This document shows positions 22,501 to 33,817 of a stretch of DNA of 64,000 nt, one piece after another. Under the pieces are notes generated by a model, which made no database searches, was not told the DNA's origin, and was given only the letters and a program-made list of their open reading frames with translations. The stretch's first letter is position 1, and the number at the start of each line of letters is the position of its first letter. The stretch is from Paralithodes platypus (lineage: Eukaryota > Arthropoda > Malacostraca > Decapoda > Lithodidae), in NCBI GenBank assembly GCA_032716605.1, contig CM064495.1:23918586-23982585 (forward strand), written 5' to 3'. Position numbers and translations under genes: made by a program.

Positions 22501-25500
22501 TGTTATGGAGGTTCTGTGGGGAGAGCAGTAAGGGTATTGTGGGGCTACCGGTACTGTGTGGATGTGGAGGTAACGAGGTGTTATGGAGGTACTGTGGGGA
22601 GAGCAGTAAGGGTATTGTGGGCTACCGGTACTGTGTGGATGTGGAGGTAACGAGGTGTTATGGAGGTACTGTGGGGAGAGCAGTAAGGGTATTGTGGGGC
22701 TCACAGTACTGTGTGGATGTGGAGGTAACGAGGTGTTATGGAGGTACTGTAGGGAGAGCAGTAAGGGTATTGTGGGGCTACCCGTACTGTGTGGATGTGT
22801 AGGTAACGAGGTGTTATGGAGGTTCTGTGGGGAGAGCAGTAAGGGTATTTTGGGGCTACCGGTACTGTGTGGATGTGGAGGTAACAAGGTGTTATGGAGG
22901 TACTGTAGGGAGAGCAGTAAGGGTATTGTGGGGCTACCGGTACTGTGTGGATGTGGAGGTAACGAGGTGTTATGGAGGTTCTGTGGGGAGAGCAGTAAGG
23001 GTATTGTGGGGCTACCGGTACTGTGTGGATGTGGAGGTAACGAAGTGTTATGGAGGTACTGTGGGGAGAGCAGTAAGGGTATTGTGGGGCTACCGGTACT
23101 GTGTGGATGTGGAGGTAACGAGGTGTTATGGAGGTATTGTGAGGAGAGCAGTAAGGGTATTGTGGGGCTACCGGCACTGTGTGGATGTGGAGGTAACGAG
23201 GTGTTATGGAGGTTCTGTGGGGAGAGCAGTAAGGGTATTATGGGTCTACCGGTACTGTGTGGATGTGGAGGTAACGAGGTGTTATGGAGGTACTGTGGGG
23301 AGAGCAGTAAGGGTATTGTGGGGCTACCGGTACTGTGTGGATGTGGAGGTAACGAGGTGTCATGGAGGTACTGTAGGGAGAGCAGTAAGGGTATTTTGGG
23401 GCTACCGGTACTGTGTGGATGTGGAGATAACGAGGTGTTATGGAGGTACTGTGGGGAGAGCAGTAAGGGTATTGTGGGGCTAGCAGTACTGTGTGGATGT
23501 GGAGGTAACGAGGTGTTATGGAGGTACTGTGGGGAGAGCAGTAAGGGTATTGTGGGGCTAGCAGTACTGTGTGGATGTGGAGGTAACGAGGTGTTATGAA
23601 GGTAATGTGGGGAGAGCAGTAAGGGTATTGTGGGGCTACCGGTACTGTGTGGATGTGGAGGTAACGAGGTGTTATGGAGGTACTGTAGGGAGAGCAGTAA
23701 GGGTATTGTGGGGCTACCGGTACTGTGTGGATGTGGAGGTAACGAGGTGTTATGGAGGTACTGTAGGGAGAGCAGTAAGGGTATTGTGGGGCTACCGGTA
23801 CTGTGTGGATGTGGAGGTAACGAGGTGTTATGGAGGTTCTGTGGGGAGAGCAGTAAGGGTATTGTGGGGCTACCGGTACTGTGTGGATGTGCAGGTAACG
23901 AGGTGTTATGGAGGTACTGTGGGGAGAGCTGAAAGGGTATTGTGGGGCTACCGGTACTGTGTGGATGTGGAGGTAACGAGGTGTTATGGAGGTACTGTGG
24001 GGAGAGCAGTAAGGGTATTGTGGGGCTACCGGTACTGTGTGGATGTGGAGGTAACGAGGTGTTATGGAGGTACTGTAGGGAGAGCAGTAAGGGTATTGTG
24101 GGGCTACCGGTACTGTGTGGATGTGGAGGTAACGAGGTGTTATGGAGGTACTGTGGGGAGAGCAGTAAGGGTATTGTGGGGCTACCGGTACTGTGTGGAT
24201 GTGGAGGTAACGAGGTGTTATGGAGGTTCTGTGGGGAGAGCAGTAAGGGTATTGTGGGGCTACCGGTACTGTGTGGATGTGGAGGTAACGAGGTGTTATG
24301 GAGGTACTGTGGGGAGAGCAGTAAGGGTATTGTGGGGCTACCGGTACTGTGTGGATGTGGAGGTAACGAGGTGTTATGGAGGTTCTGTGGGGAGAGCAGT
24401 AAGGGTATTGTGGGGCTACCGGTACTGTGTGGATGTGGAGGTAACGAGGTGTTATGGAGGTTCTGTGGGGAGAGCAGTAAGGGTATTATGGGCTACCGGT
24501 ACTGTGTGGATGTGGAGGTAACGAGGTGTTATGGAGGTATTGTGAGGAGAGCAGTAAGGGTATTGTGGGGCTACCGGTACTGTGTGGATGTGGAGGTAAC
24601 GAGGTGTTATGGAGGTTCTGTGGGGAGAGCAGTAAGGGTATTTGGGGCTACCGGTACTGTGTGGATGTGGAGGTAACGAGGTGTTATGGAGGTACTGTGG
24701 GGAGAGCAGTAAGGGTATTGTGGGGCTACCGGTACTGTGTGGATGTGGAGGTAACGAGGTGTTATGGAGGTACTGTGGGGAGAGCAGTAAGGGTATTGTG
24801 GGGCTAGCAGTACTGTGTGGATGTGGAGGTAACGAGGTGTTATGGAGGTACTGTGGGGAGAGCAGTAAGGGTATTGTGGGGCTACCGGTACTGTGTGGAT
24901 GTGGAGGTAACGAGGTGTTATGGAGGTACTGTGGGGAGAGCAGTAAGGGTATTGTGGGGCTACCGGTACTGTGTGGATGTGGAGGTAACGAGGTGTTATG
25001 GAGGTAGTGTGGGGAGAGCAGTAAGGGTATTGTGGGGCTACCGGTACTGTGTGGATGTGGAGGTAACGAGGTGTTATGGAGGTTCTGTGGGGAGAGCAGT
25101 AAGGGTATTGTGGGGCTACCGGTACTGTGTGGATGTGCAGGTAACGAGGTGTTATGGAGGTTACTGTGGGAGAGCAGTAAGGGTATTGTGGGGCTACCCG
25201 GTACTGTGTGGATGTGAGGTAACGAGGTGTTATGGAGGTACTGTGGGGAGAGCTGAAAGGGTATTGTGGGGCTACCGGTACTGTGTGGATGTGGAGGTAA
25301 CGAGGTGTTATGGAGGTACTGTGGGGAGAGCAGTAAGGGTATTGTGGGGCTACCGGTACTGTGTGGATGTGGAGGTAACGAGGTGTTATGGAGGTACTGT
25401 AGGGAGAGCAGTAAGGGTATTGTGGGGCTACCGGTACTGTGTGGATGTGGAGGTAACGAGGTGTTATGGAGGTACTGTGGGTAAGGGTATTGTGGGGCAG

Positions 25501-26346
25501 GTACTGTGTGGATGTGGAGGTAACGAGGTTATTGTGGGGCTACCGGTACTGGTGGATGTGGAGGTAACGAGGTGTTATGGAGGTACTGTGGGGAGAGCAG
25601 TAAGGGTATTGTGGGGCTACCGGTACTGTGTGGATGTGGAGGTAACGAGGTGTTATGGAGGTACTGTGGGGAGAGCAGTAAGGGTATTGTGGGGCTACCG
25701 GTACTGTGTGGATGTGGAGGTAACGAGGTGTTATGGAGGTACTGTGGGGAGAGCAGTAAGGGTATTGTGGGGCTACCGGTACAGTGTGGATGTGGAGGTA
25801 ACGAGGTGTTATGGAGGTACTGTGGGGAGAGCAGTAAGGGTATTGTGGGGCTACCGGTACTGTGTGGATGTGGAGGTAACGAGGTGTTATGGAGGTACTG
25901 TGGGGAGAGCAGTAAGGGTATTGTGGGGCTACCGGTACAGTGTGGATGTGGAGGTAACGAGGTGTTATGGAGGTACTGTGGGGAGAGCAGTAAGGGTATT
26001 GTGGGGCTACCGGTACTGTGTGGATGTGGAGGTAACGAGGTGTTATGGAGGTACTGTGGGGAGAGCAGTAAGGGTATTGTGGGGCTACCGGTACTGTGTG
26101 GATGTGGAGGTAACGAGGTGTTATGGAGGTACTGTGGGGAGAGCAGTAAGGGTATTGTGGGGCTACCGGTACTGTGTGGATGTGGAGGTAACGAGGTGTT
26201 ATGGAGGTACTGTGGGGAGAGCAGTAAGGGTATTGTGGGGCTACCGGTACTGTGTGGATGTGGAGGTAACGAGGTGTTATGGAGGTACTGTGGGGAGAGC
26301 AGTAAGGGTATTGTGGGGCTACCGGTACTGTGTGGATGTGGAGGTA
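19551..26346. repeat. 78-bp satellite array, about 87 units, 6.8 kb
   Basis: The unit contains ACGAGGTGTTATGGAGGTAC, GGGGAGAGCAGTAAGGGTAT and GGGGCTACCGGTACTGTGTG. The period is 78 (for example ACGAGG at 19551 and 19629). Variants include TACTG/TTCTG, GGGG/AGGG and occasional single-base losses. Irregular units occur near 20710 and 25470-25560. Since 78 is divisible by three and the unit has few stops, several frames on both strands read open for hundreds of codons. I regard these as artefacts. Confidence 0.97.
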
Positions 26347-26647
26347 AGGTGTACACTATTTACTCAGTCATACTATAAATATACAGTACATCATTACCAA
26401 CACAATTACAGGAAACAGCATCTGTAAATTGAATCTAAACAATATGGAATGACAATTTATACCAACAATACAGAAATGCACACAGTTACTAAATGGCCTT
26501 TGTCCAAATTATAAAATAGCAACATAAGAAGCGAATGATGTATTACAATGTACACATGAGGCTGAGCGAATGTACAAGGTAATTTGAACACACACACACA
26601 CACACAAACACAACCGTAGTATGAAGGAAAACACACACAAACACACT
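26347..26647. other. Non-coding stretch with CA repeat
   Basis: A CA microsatellite lies at about 26589-26606. No gene is seen other than the possible exon copy that ends at 26648. Confidence 0.5.
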
Positions 26648-26755
26648 TCAATATACAGGTCTCATACAGGTCTTGCAAATGGCTGCTGGAAACAGATGGG
26701 ACCTCCTTCTCTCCTCTTCCTTATAATACTCCTGTAACTCACTCTCACTCTCTCT
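26648..26755 (-). CDS. Second, homologous terminal exon segment (candidate)
   Basis: The minus strand encodes ELQEYYKEEERRRSHLFPAA then ICKTCMRPVY and a stop at 26648-26650. It closely parallels the end of the exon at 26857-27183 (ELQEYYKEEERRRCHQYPST, MCKTCRRPVSYEVY, stop). The two share a CxTC motif and the proline that follows. It may be an alternative last exon or a partial local duplication. A TC/CA microsatellite (26742-26783) sits at its upstream side, and no clear acceptor site can be chosen. Confidence 0.4.
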   Translation of the reverse strand, partial: RESESELQEYYKEEERRRSHLFPAAICKTCMRPVY

Positions 26756-26783
26756 CTCTCACAAACACACACACACACACACA
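26742..26783. repeat. TC/CA compound microsatellite
   Basis: TC repeats run directly into CA repeats. Confidence 0.9.
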
Positions 26784-26856
26784 GCACTGAAATATCAGTC
26801 ATACAACCTGGAAAAAAAAACCCACACACAGAAGACCCACATACATAAAATGGTTA

Positions 26857-27183
26857 TCAATATACCTCATAGCTAACAGGTCTTCTACAGGTCTTGCACA
26901 TGGTTGACGGGTACTGATGGCACCTCCTCCTCTCCTCCTCTTTATAATATTCCTGTAACTCCTCTTTGTCCTCACTTTTCCTTCTGATCCTCGCCCGACA
27001 CTCCCTCTTGATGGAGTCTTTGTATTCTGGGGGTATCTCTTCCTCGTCTTCGTCTTCTATTTCGTCGTCTTCTAGGTGTTCGCTGATTCGCCTTATACGT
27101 TCTCGGCACTCTCGTTTTATTGTGTCTCTCTGTGCGGTCTGCCAGGCGCGGATTTGTAATAGTCTTAATCTATTGGCTGACCC
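26857..27183 (-). CDS. Candidate host-gene terminal exon (acidic/basic, CxxC end)
   Basis: An open minus-strand frame of 108 codons plus TGA (26857-26859) starts at a plausible splice acceptor (CATAAG before the first GGG at 27183). It encodes an Arg-rich segment (WQTAQRDTIKRECRERIRR), an acidic run (EDDEIEDEDEEEIPPEY), then a second KRECRARIRRKSEDKEELQE-like segment and a Cys-rich end with MCKTCRRPV. The phrase IKREC(R)xRIRR(I/K)SE appears twice about 35 residues apart, an internal repeat. This is unlike the mobile-element proteins nearby. The rest of the gene is not seen, and I do not recognise the family. Confidence 0.5.
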   Translation of the reverse strand, partial: GSANRLRLLQIRAWQTAQRDTIKRECRERIRRISEHLEDDEIEDEDEEEIPPEYKDSIKRECRARIRRKSEDKEELQEYYKEEERRRCHQYPSTMCKTCRRPVSYEVY

Positions 27184-28266
27184 CTTATGAGATAATTACA
27201 AAATTTTATTATTAATTATACACTTCATAAAAAATAAAATAAGACCATCCTTTTCATCTCAAATTACTATACAGTATATATATGCGCACTTATTTTCGCA
27301 ATATATATGATGCAAGACATTATTTTTAGTTTCAAAATAGCCTTCAACATATATTTTCAAATTGCACGTTTTCAATAGATACGATTTCAGTTTTGTCTTG
27401 CGATTGTTTCCACAACATTGCAATAATGGGCGGTATCAATTGTCTAAGTCACTGTTTTCTGAGTTTTAGCTGGTGTGTGCTTGTGTGGAAAGGAATCTTT
27501 TAAAGTGTTGTTATCATTTCCGTCAGTTATATTCGAGACGTGTTTCACAATCAGAAGCTTCGTACACTCACAAACTTTAAATAACATATCCCATTTGTAT
27601 CAGTGTAACTTGTTCACCAATCGCTGAAACATTACTGTATCGCATTGCAATATCTTGTTTGGGTTATATACAGATTCAAATGAGAGCATACTTATCATGG
27701 CTGGCGAATGTACTGTCATACTTTAAATAGTAGGCCTACATCAATAACGTATACCCCATCAATACAATGGCACCTATGTTCATATTATTGTGGCTAACAT
27801 AGGATGATTATATTAACCTTAGATAATTATGTTATATATTACCAGCCCTTTCACTTCCTCATTCCTCCATTTGCTACCTCTCCTCCTTTGTCCTCCCTTA
27901 GTCTTCCACATATCACAAACCTTCGTCACGCTTTTTATGAGTGCATAGAAATATTCAATAGGGTTAAATTATCCCAGTCAAACACATTAGCTCCCACAAG
28001 TCATTCATTAAGCTTTAACGATAATTTAATTATAGCCAGAATAATGTGGAGAAAAGCGTTCTCTTAGAAAAAGGCTAACATAAAATATTATTTAGTTCAG
28101 GAAAGGCATCTAATTGTTCAAGAGGTTTAATACTACCTTAAATATCTCCTTCAGTGTAAGGATACAGGATTCTCTTGTACTTGGCTAACACTGAACTATT
28201 TCACTAAGCTTTAAAAAAAAAAGTATCTTCAGCAGTCAAGCTCAAAATCTTCACTACTATAGGTAG
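27184..28266. other. AT-rich non-coding stretch (copy 2)
   Basis: Counterpart of 158-1233. No gene is seen. Confidence 0.6.
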
Positions 28267-28471
28267 CGCCAACGAACTTGACAATAATCTTGACCCCTTA
28301 ACTTGTCATACCGGTAACTCAAAATTAATGAAAGCAATCGGGCTGACATTTCTATAATTTGGGAAAAGCCCACCATGAAATAGGTGTGGATATTTACAGC
28401 CAGTTTGCTCTAGGCCCTTTTGAATTATGAGAAGTTAAGGGGTCAAGATTATTGTCAAGTTCGTTGGCGCT
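28267..28471. mobile_element. MITE-like element with 39-bp inverted repeats (copy 2)
   Basis: Same element as 1234-1438. The perfect arms are retained. Confidence 0.7.
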
Positions 28472-28781
28472 TCCGATATTACTTCCTATAGATGGTGTAG
28501 AGCTCATACGATGTCACACAAACATACGACAACCCAAAACTCTACTGATAGCTTCTTTTTGAAGCGAGACTGTATATGTATTTAAAGTGGTGGTAAGATT
28601 ACAGTGAAGTTGTGGTGTACCATGTATTTTGACCCACATAATTAATATAGTTAACCACTCCGGTGCTGGATTTCAATTAGTTGTTATTTAAAATCTAATA
28701 AACAAAACATACTGTAGCAAGAATAATAAAATTATTATTATTATTATTTTTTTTTAATCGTTGATTCTTACCATATAGGGA

Positions 28782-28831
28782 AATCAATATAGACATACCT
28801 TAGGACAAACTTAACTACTCTTCCTTACGAT
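28782..28831. repeat. 50-bp direct repeat left of BEL
   Basis: Runs from AATCAATATAGACATACC to TTCCTTACGAT. The same 50 bases are at 36265-36314, on the other side of the BEL element. Copy 1 has this sequence once. Confidence 0.9.
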
Positions 28832-28838
28832 TGTCGAT

Positions 28839-29416
28839 TGTCGGGAATTTAGATAAAGAGGTTAAATTACATATCACTGGTACATGAAATATCCCAACAA
28901 ATAGTTATAATATAATTACCAACGACGTAGTCGATGGGTGTAATCCAGTCCCCCACATACGGCTAATTCAATTGCATGACATGTAGGAATGTTCACATAA
29001 TACAATATCGATACAATGAACTTAGCTTAGAGGACTGGTGATGTAGGACTGTTATTATAGATTAATATTTGTAGCACATGGTGAACTGTGGGTTGAGTCA
29101 GAGCCGGGGAGGGGGTGGGGGGGGGGAGATGTTGGCTGTATGGTGTTGATTGAGAGACTAAAGGGCCGGCGTCCGATCGCTTCGCGAAGTTACATATGGC
29201 TGCCGGCTCATAATAATTATAACCCATAACTTGGTTTCATGATACATCTAGAGCTGATGTAGATATTTATACATTACAGTTAATATTTAACCTATACTTA
29301 AGAATAAACTACAATACACAAAGAACCAGCCGAAATCGTACAAGCGATACGATACCGCCAAATTCAAATGTCCTATTGGACCTAAAACTGTCGGGATCAT
29401 TACCCTATTCCCGACA
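28839..29416 (-). repeat. BEL 3' LTR (578 bp)
   Basis: This is the downstream LTR of the minus-strand element. The purine-rich tract just inside it reads TTTTTGGTGGCGGGCAATA on the minus strand and is the likely plus-strand primer site. Confidence 0.93.
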
Positions 29417-29482
29417 TATTGCCCGCCACCAAAAATGCTATACAGGAGCTATATACAGAGAACAAAAAAAAGGACATTGAAG

Positions 29483-29938
29483 TCAAAGATCACCTTGTTT
29501 GATCTTTGATCTCCAAAGATCCACGGAACTCATAGCTGCCCTCCTTTTGGGACGAGCGCCACCTGAAGCCTGAGGAGGATCATGCTTCTCATCATCAGCT
29601 GCCCCACCTTGAGGAGCACTGTCACCAGCACTCTCCCGCGGAGGGGTATCAGTAGAGACGCCAGGATCATCCGGCAGTTCTACATCCTGCTCCAAGGGAT
29701 ATAACCTTACGACTGGGCGAGTAGTAACCCCAGTCGAAGTTCGTATTCTAGCAACCCTTATAAGACCATCAATGCCCTGGAACAAATCGATAATCCTCCC
29801 AAGCTTCCAAAATAACCTAGGACGCTCATCATTAATCAGGACGATATCCCCGATACGAGGCCATCGTTGATTCGTCCCTTTGATCTTATTAGAGTGACGC
29901 TCGCGAAGAGACAGCAAATATTCTTGGGTCCACCGTTT
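29483..29938 (-). pseudogene. BEL polyprotein C-terminal domain, after an in-frame TGA
   Basis: In the same frame as pol, directly following the TGA at 29939-29941. It encodes the basic/hydrophobic domain that follows integrase in BEL elements (RWPRIGDIVLINDE; GLIRVARIRTSTG; PVVRLYPLE), then an acidic proline-rich tail. It lies 66 bp from the 3' LTR. The family role is thought to be part of integrase function, possibly chromatin targeting; that is inference from family context. The Met at 29917 is not a real start. Confidence 0.85.
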
Positions 29939-32900
29939 TCATAGATCGTCGGACACCTTGTTTACATACTGGAAGCGACGACGTGTGGCGTCAGCATTGC
30001 CGAACGTAGGGTCATGCAGATCTTCGTCATTTACGGACGATCTAGGAAAGGTATTAAGGGTTCGTCCACGTGTTAGCATAGAAAGCGAAATGGGTAAGAG
30101 GTCATCAACATCTGCCGAGGTATAGGTCAAGGGCCTGTCGTTGACTGACATCTCAATTTCTATTAAGATGGTTTGCAACTCCCGCCTGGTCACCAGTGCC
30201 CTTCCTAATACCTTCTTCATGGCAGATTTGACGATACCGATTGTTCTCTCCCAAATCGCCCCGAACCATGGTGCACGTGCTGGTATAAATCTCCATTGAC
30301 AACCCTTTCCAGTGAGGGTAGCCACAACCTGCGGGTCATCCATTAAACTCTGGAGATATTTAGAGGCCCCGACAAAACAAGTCGCATTATCGCTCATAAT
30401 AAATTGAGGGAAATCATTGCGGCCTGCAAAGCGTCTTAGAGTATGCAAAAACCCCTCACTGGACAGGTCGTCAATCAATTCAATATGAATCGCTCTGGTT
30501 ACCGCACATGTGAATAGAACGGCATATACCTTTATGATATTACCGGGCGATTCTCTAACATGAATCGCTCCGGTGTAGTCCACCCCGGTTACCTGAAATG
30601 GTTCAGTCCTTTGTACCCTGAACTCAGGTAAGGGGGGTAGATCTACTGGGGAGTAAGGCTTACCCTGTAATCTTTTACAGATAGTACAGCTATTGTGGAT
30701 CCCTTTAATTGCTTGTCGCATCTTAGGGATCCACCAACGTTGTCGCATATACGCCAGAACATAATTTACGCCAAAATGTAGGCAGGTCCTATGGCATTGG
30801 CGAATCAACATTTTGGTAATCAAATGAGAGGAGCTAAGGAGGACAGGATATTTCGCAGAATCAATAATGTCCGCCTTTTGTATCCTGCCTCTACACTTAA
30901 TTATGCCTCCTTCCATATATAATCTTAGCTGCCTCATTAAGTTAGAGGGTTTGGCCTTTGACTCCTTGCTCAGGATTTGATGTTCAGTAGGATAAGATTC
31001 CCTTTGTACTAAACATATTAGTTTCGCTTCTGCTGATCTCAATTCATGGAGTCTGATATGCTTTGAATCTTCACTAAGGAAAGACCCGTGAGCCCGACTT
31101 CTCATGTTGTTAATGAAACGGTATATCCATGCAAATACCCGTATTACTTGATCATAGCTGCCGTAACATTCCCACTCTACCAACTTGTTATCCTGATGTG
31201 TAGTACTCATATTCGAACTACTTAACACATCATCTTGGGGCCGACGTGAAGGATCAGATATGCATTCCCTGAAATCCTGAGGCCATTCAGTTGGAGATGT
31301 AAGCCATGGAGGTCCATGCCACCAAATAGAGGACGACATAAACTGTTGCGCCGAGATCCCCCGGGAAACGATGTCACTGGGGTTATCCCTGGTGCTCACA
31401 TAGCGAAATTTAGCTGTAGGAACTAAGTTATGTATCTCATCAGTGCGATTAGAAACATAAACAGGTAACACTTTCTGGCTGTGTACCCATGAAAGTGCTA
31501 TTTGACTGTCGCACCAGACATAGACGTTATTAATCAGTAGTATGTCTGCATAAGCATCCAGTGTAAACTTTATTAGACGAGCAGACAGAAGCAATGCAGT
31601 AAGTTCTAATTTAGGAACTGTAATCTTCTTTATAGGGGCTACTTTGGCCTTCGCTATAGCCAGCGTCGCTTCACTACCATTGCATTTGTTTATGGCAGTA
31701 CCGTACGCACTATTACTAGCATCAGAAAAGGCATGTAGATCCACCTGTTGACCGCTAATAACCTGACGATTAAGATGGACCTTGCAACATGTGGAAAGGT
31801 CCGACCGAATCAACTGCCAAGTATCTTGTATCTCAGTCGGGAGGGGCGTGTCCCAATCTAGTTTTAGCCGCCACAGTTGCTGTAAAAACATACGAGCACG
31901 GATAGTTACAGGCAGCAAAAAACCTAGGGGATCAAACAACCTCGCTGACAAGCTTAAGCAGTTCCGCTTGGTCATAAGCTCACTGCCGCATGGGGTGTGA
32001 CAGAAGGATATACAATCTGTGGTAGTGTCCCATTTGTGGCCTAAAAACTTCACCTCACTATTCTCAGTAGCTACACCGTCAGAAGCAAATTGACCTTTCA
32101 AAAGATCACTATTAGTGGCCCATTCTTTCAAGTAGAGATGAGCCTTGGCAAATATAACGCGGATCTCCCAGCATCTCTTGAGCAACAAATCTTCATTGTC
32201 TCCAGTGCCTTGAAGATTGTCCACATAGATCCCCTGCTTGATCTCATTCTTGAAGTCAGGATCTAGTCCAGCCTCCTCAAGATGACGCAAGATAGTAGCG
32301 TTGAGAAGGAACTGGGAACAGGTCGCCCCGAATAAGACGACTCTGAACCTGTAGACCAGATACTCTGAATCTAGATCCATTGGGTCCCGTGGCCATAAAA
32401 ATCTTGTCGAGTCCCTGTCTTCACGATGAAGTTGAAGCATCAGGAAGGCCTTCTCAATATCGGCGACCCATGCAAACTTATGACATCTGAAGCGCAACAT
32501 AATTTGCGCGAGATCAGAGACCAGGGACGGACCCGTGTATAGACAATCATTCAGGCTATTGGAGCGATCACTGGATTTAGCAGAGCAGTCATACACAATA
32601 CGAACAGGAGTGGTGGAACTGTCCTTTTTAATCCCATGGTGAGCAAGGTAATGAATGTTATCCCCATACTCACCGAGATCTACTCTCTCCACAAATCCAC
32701 GTTGTACCTGCTTGTTTAGTACTGCCGCATAAGTCTCGCAATAATTTGGATCCTTGACAAACTGCTTCTGAAGGCCACGTAACCTACCAAGTGCTAGATG
32801 GAAATTAGTAGGTAATTTACTCTTGTTATCATTCCAAGGGAGCCTTACCACATACTGACCCCTGCCAGAGTCATACGTTACAGTCTCTTCATATGAGCTT

Positions 32901-33817
32901 AACGCTAGCTTGGACTCACGATCAAGTTCATGTGGGTCAATTCCAATATTGTCCAAGTCCCATAGCTTATCTATATTAGTACATGTATTATCAGGCACAT
33001 TTGGCCTAATATATTTATCTATGGGGCTTACTGCTACCTTGAGGACCGTAACCACCTCCACCTGTGTGTCTTGAGAGGAAGTGGCATAGGATCCAGAAAT
33101 GGCATACCCTTGGATCGTGGGGAGCATTATAAGCTTATCTACCCGCCGATATCCAGGGTGAACCAGGTCGTAGTAATAATCAGCTCCGACCAGCAGCATA
33201 ATACCATTGTTAGCAGAGAGTTGATCATCAGCCAGTTTATAACCCTTGCTTCTGAGATATTTCAAATGTGGTTGAATCTCTGATGCTATATAGAAACTGG
33301 GTAGTGTGTCGACCACAACAGCCTTGATGGGACATACCTTTCTTCTATAAACATAGGAAATCTCCACTATATCATAGTCACTGGAATCTACTTCACCAGT
33401 GAAACCATGGAGACGCAAATTCTCCTGACCCTTGCTGGTACACTTGAGCTGGGGTAATGATGACCGCAGAACAAATGACCTCTGTGAGCACTGGTCAAGT
33501 AAGGTGCGCGTCATTATAGTATTATTATTACTCCCCACTACTGGCAGCATCATAGTAGGAAGCAATTGACATTCTCGAGAAGCAATGGACATGGCAGATA
33601 CTTTATCACCCTCGCTCTTACCTTTCTCATGTGACTCTTTGGGGGTTCTCCCCTTTTCTTTGTCGTCGTGCCGATCAGACTGGGTGCAAAGGGAAAACCA
33701 ATGTTTCCCCTTGCAATACTTACAAGGTTTGATGTAGGAATTGGTGCAATTACTGTTGAAGTGGTCTCTTGCCAGACAGCTGGTACACAACTTAAGCAAT
33801 TTAGCCTTGCCAATCTT
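29939..33817 (-). pseudogene. BEL pol: zinc knuckle, protease, RT, RNase H, integrase
   Basis: The open frame runs from the codon after a TAG at 33818-33820 down to a TGA at 29939-29941. Numbering from the Met at 33799: Cys/His knuckles (CTSCLARDHF; CKYCKGKHWFSLC); a protease-like segment with LLDQCSQRSF; RT with VADIEKAFL near 445 and YVDN near 523 in place of YVDD; RNase H with FSDAS near 691, CDSQIALSW and NPSDIVSRG; integrase with an HHCC zinc region near 1000 and catalytic D (GVDYTG, about 1074), D (MSDNATCF, about 1134) and E (WERTIG, about 1183). These domains copy the RNA into DNA and insert it. The two stops make the copy non-autonomous unless they are read through. Confidence 0.92.

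Noticed and set aside
19556..26427. Many long overlapping ORFs (up to 536 codons) in the 78-bp array
   Set aside because: Several frames on both strands are open only because the unit is a multiple of three without stops.
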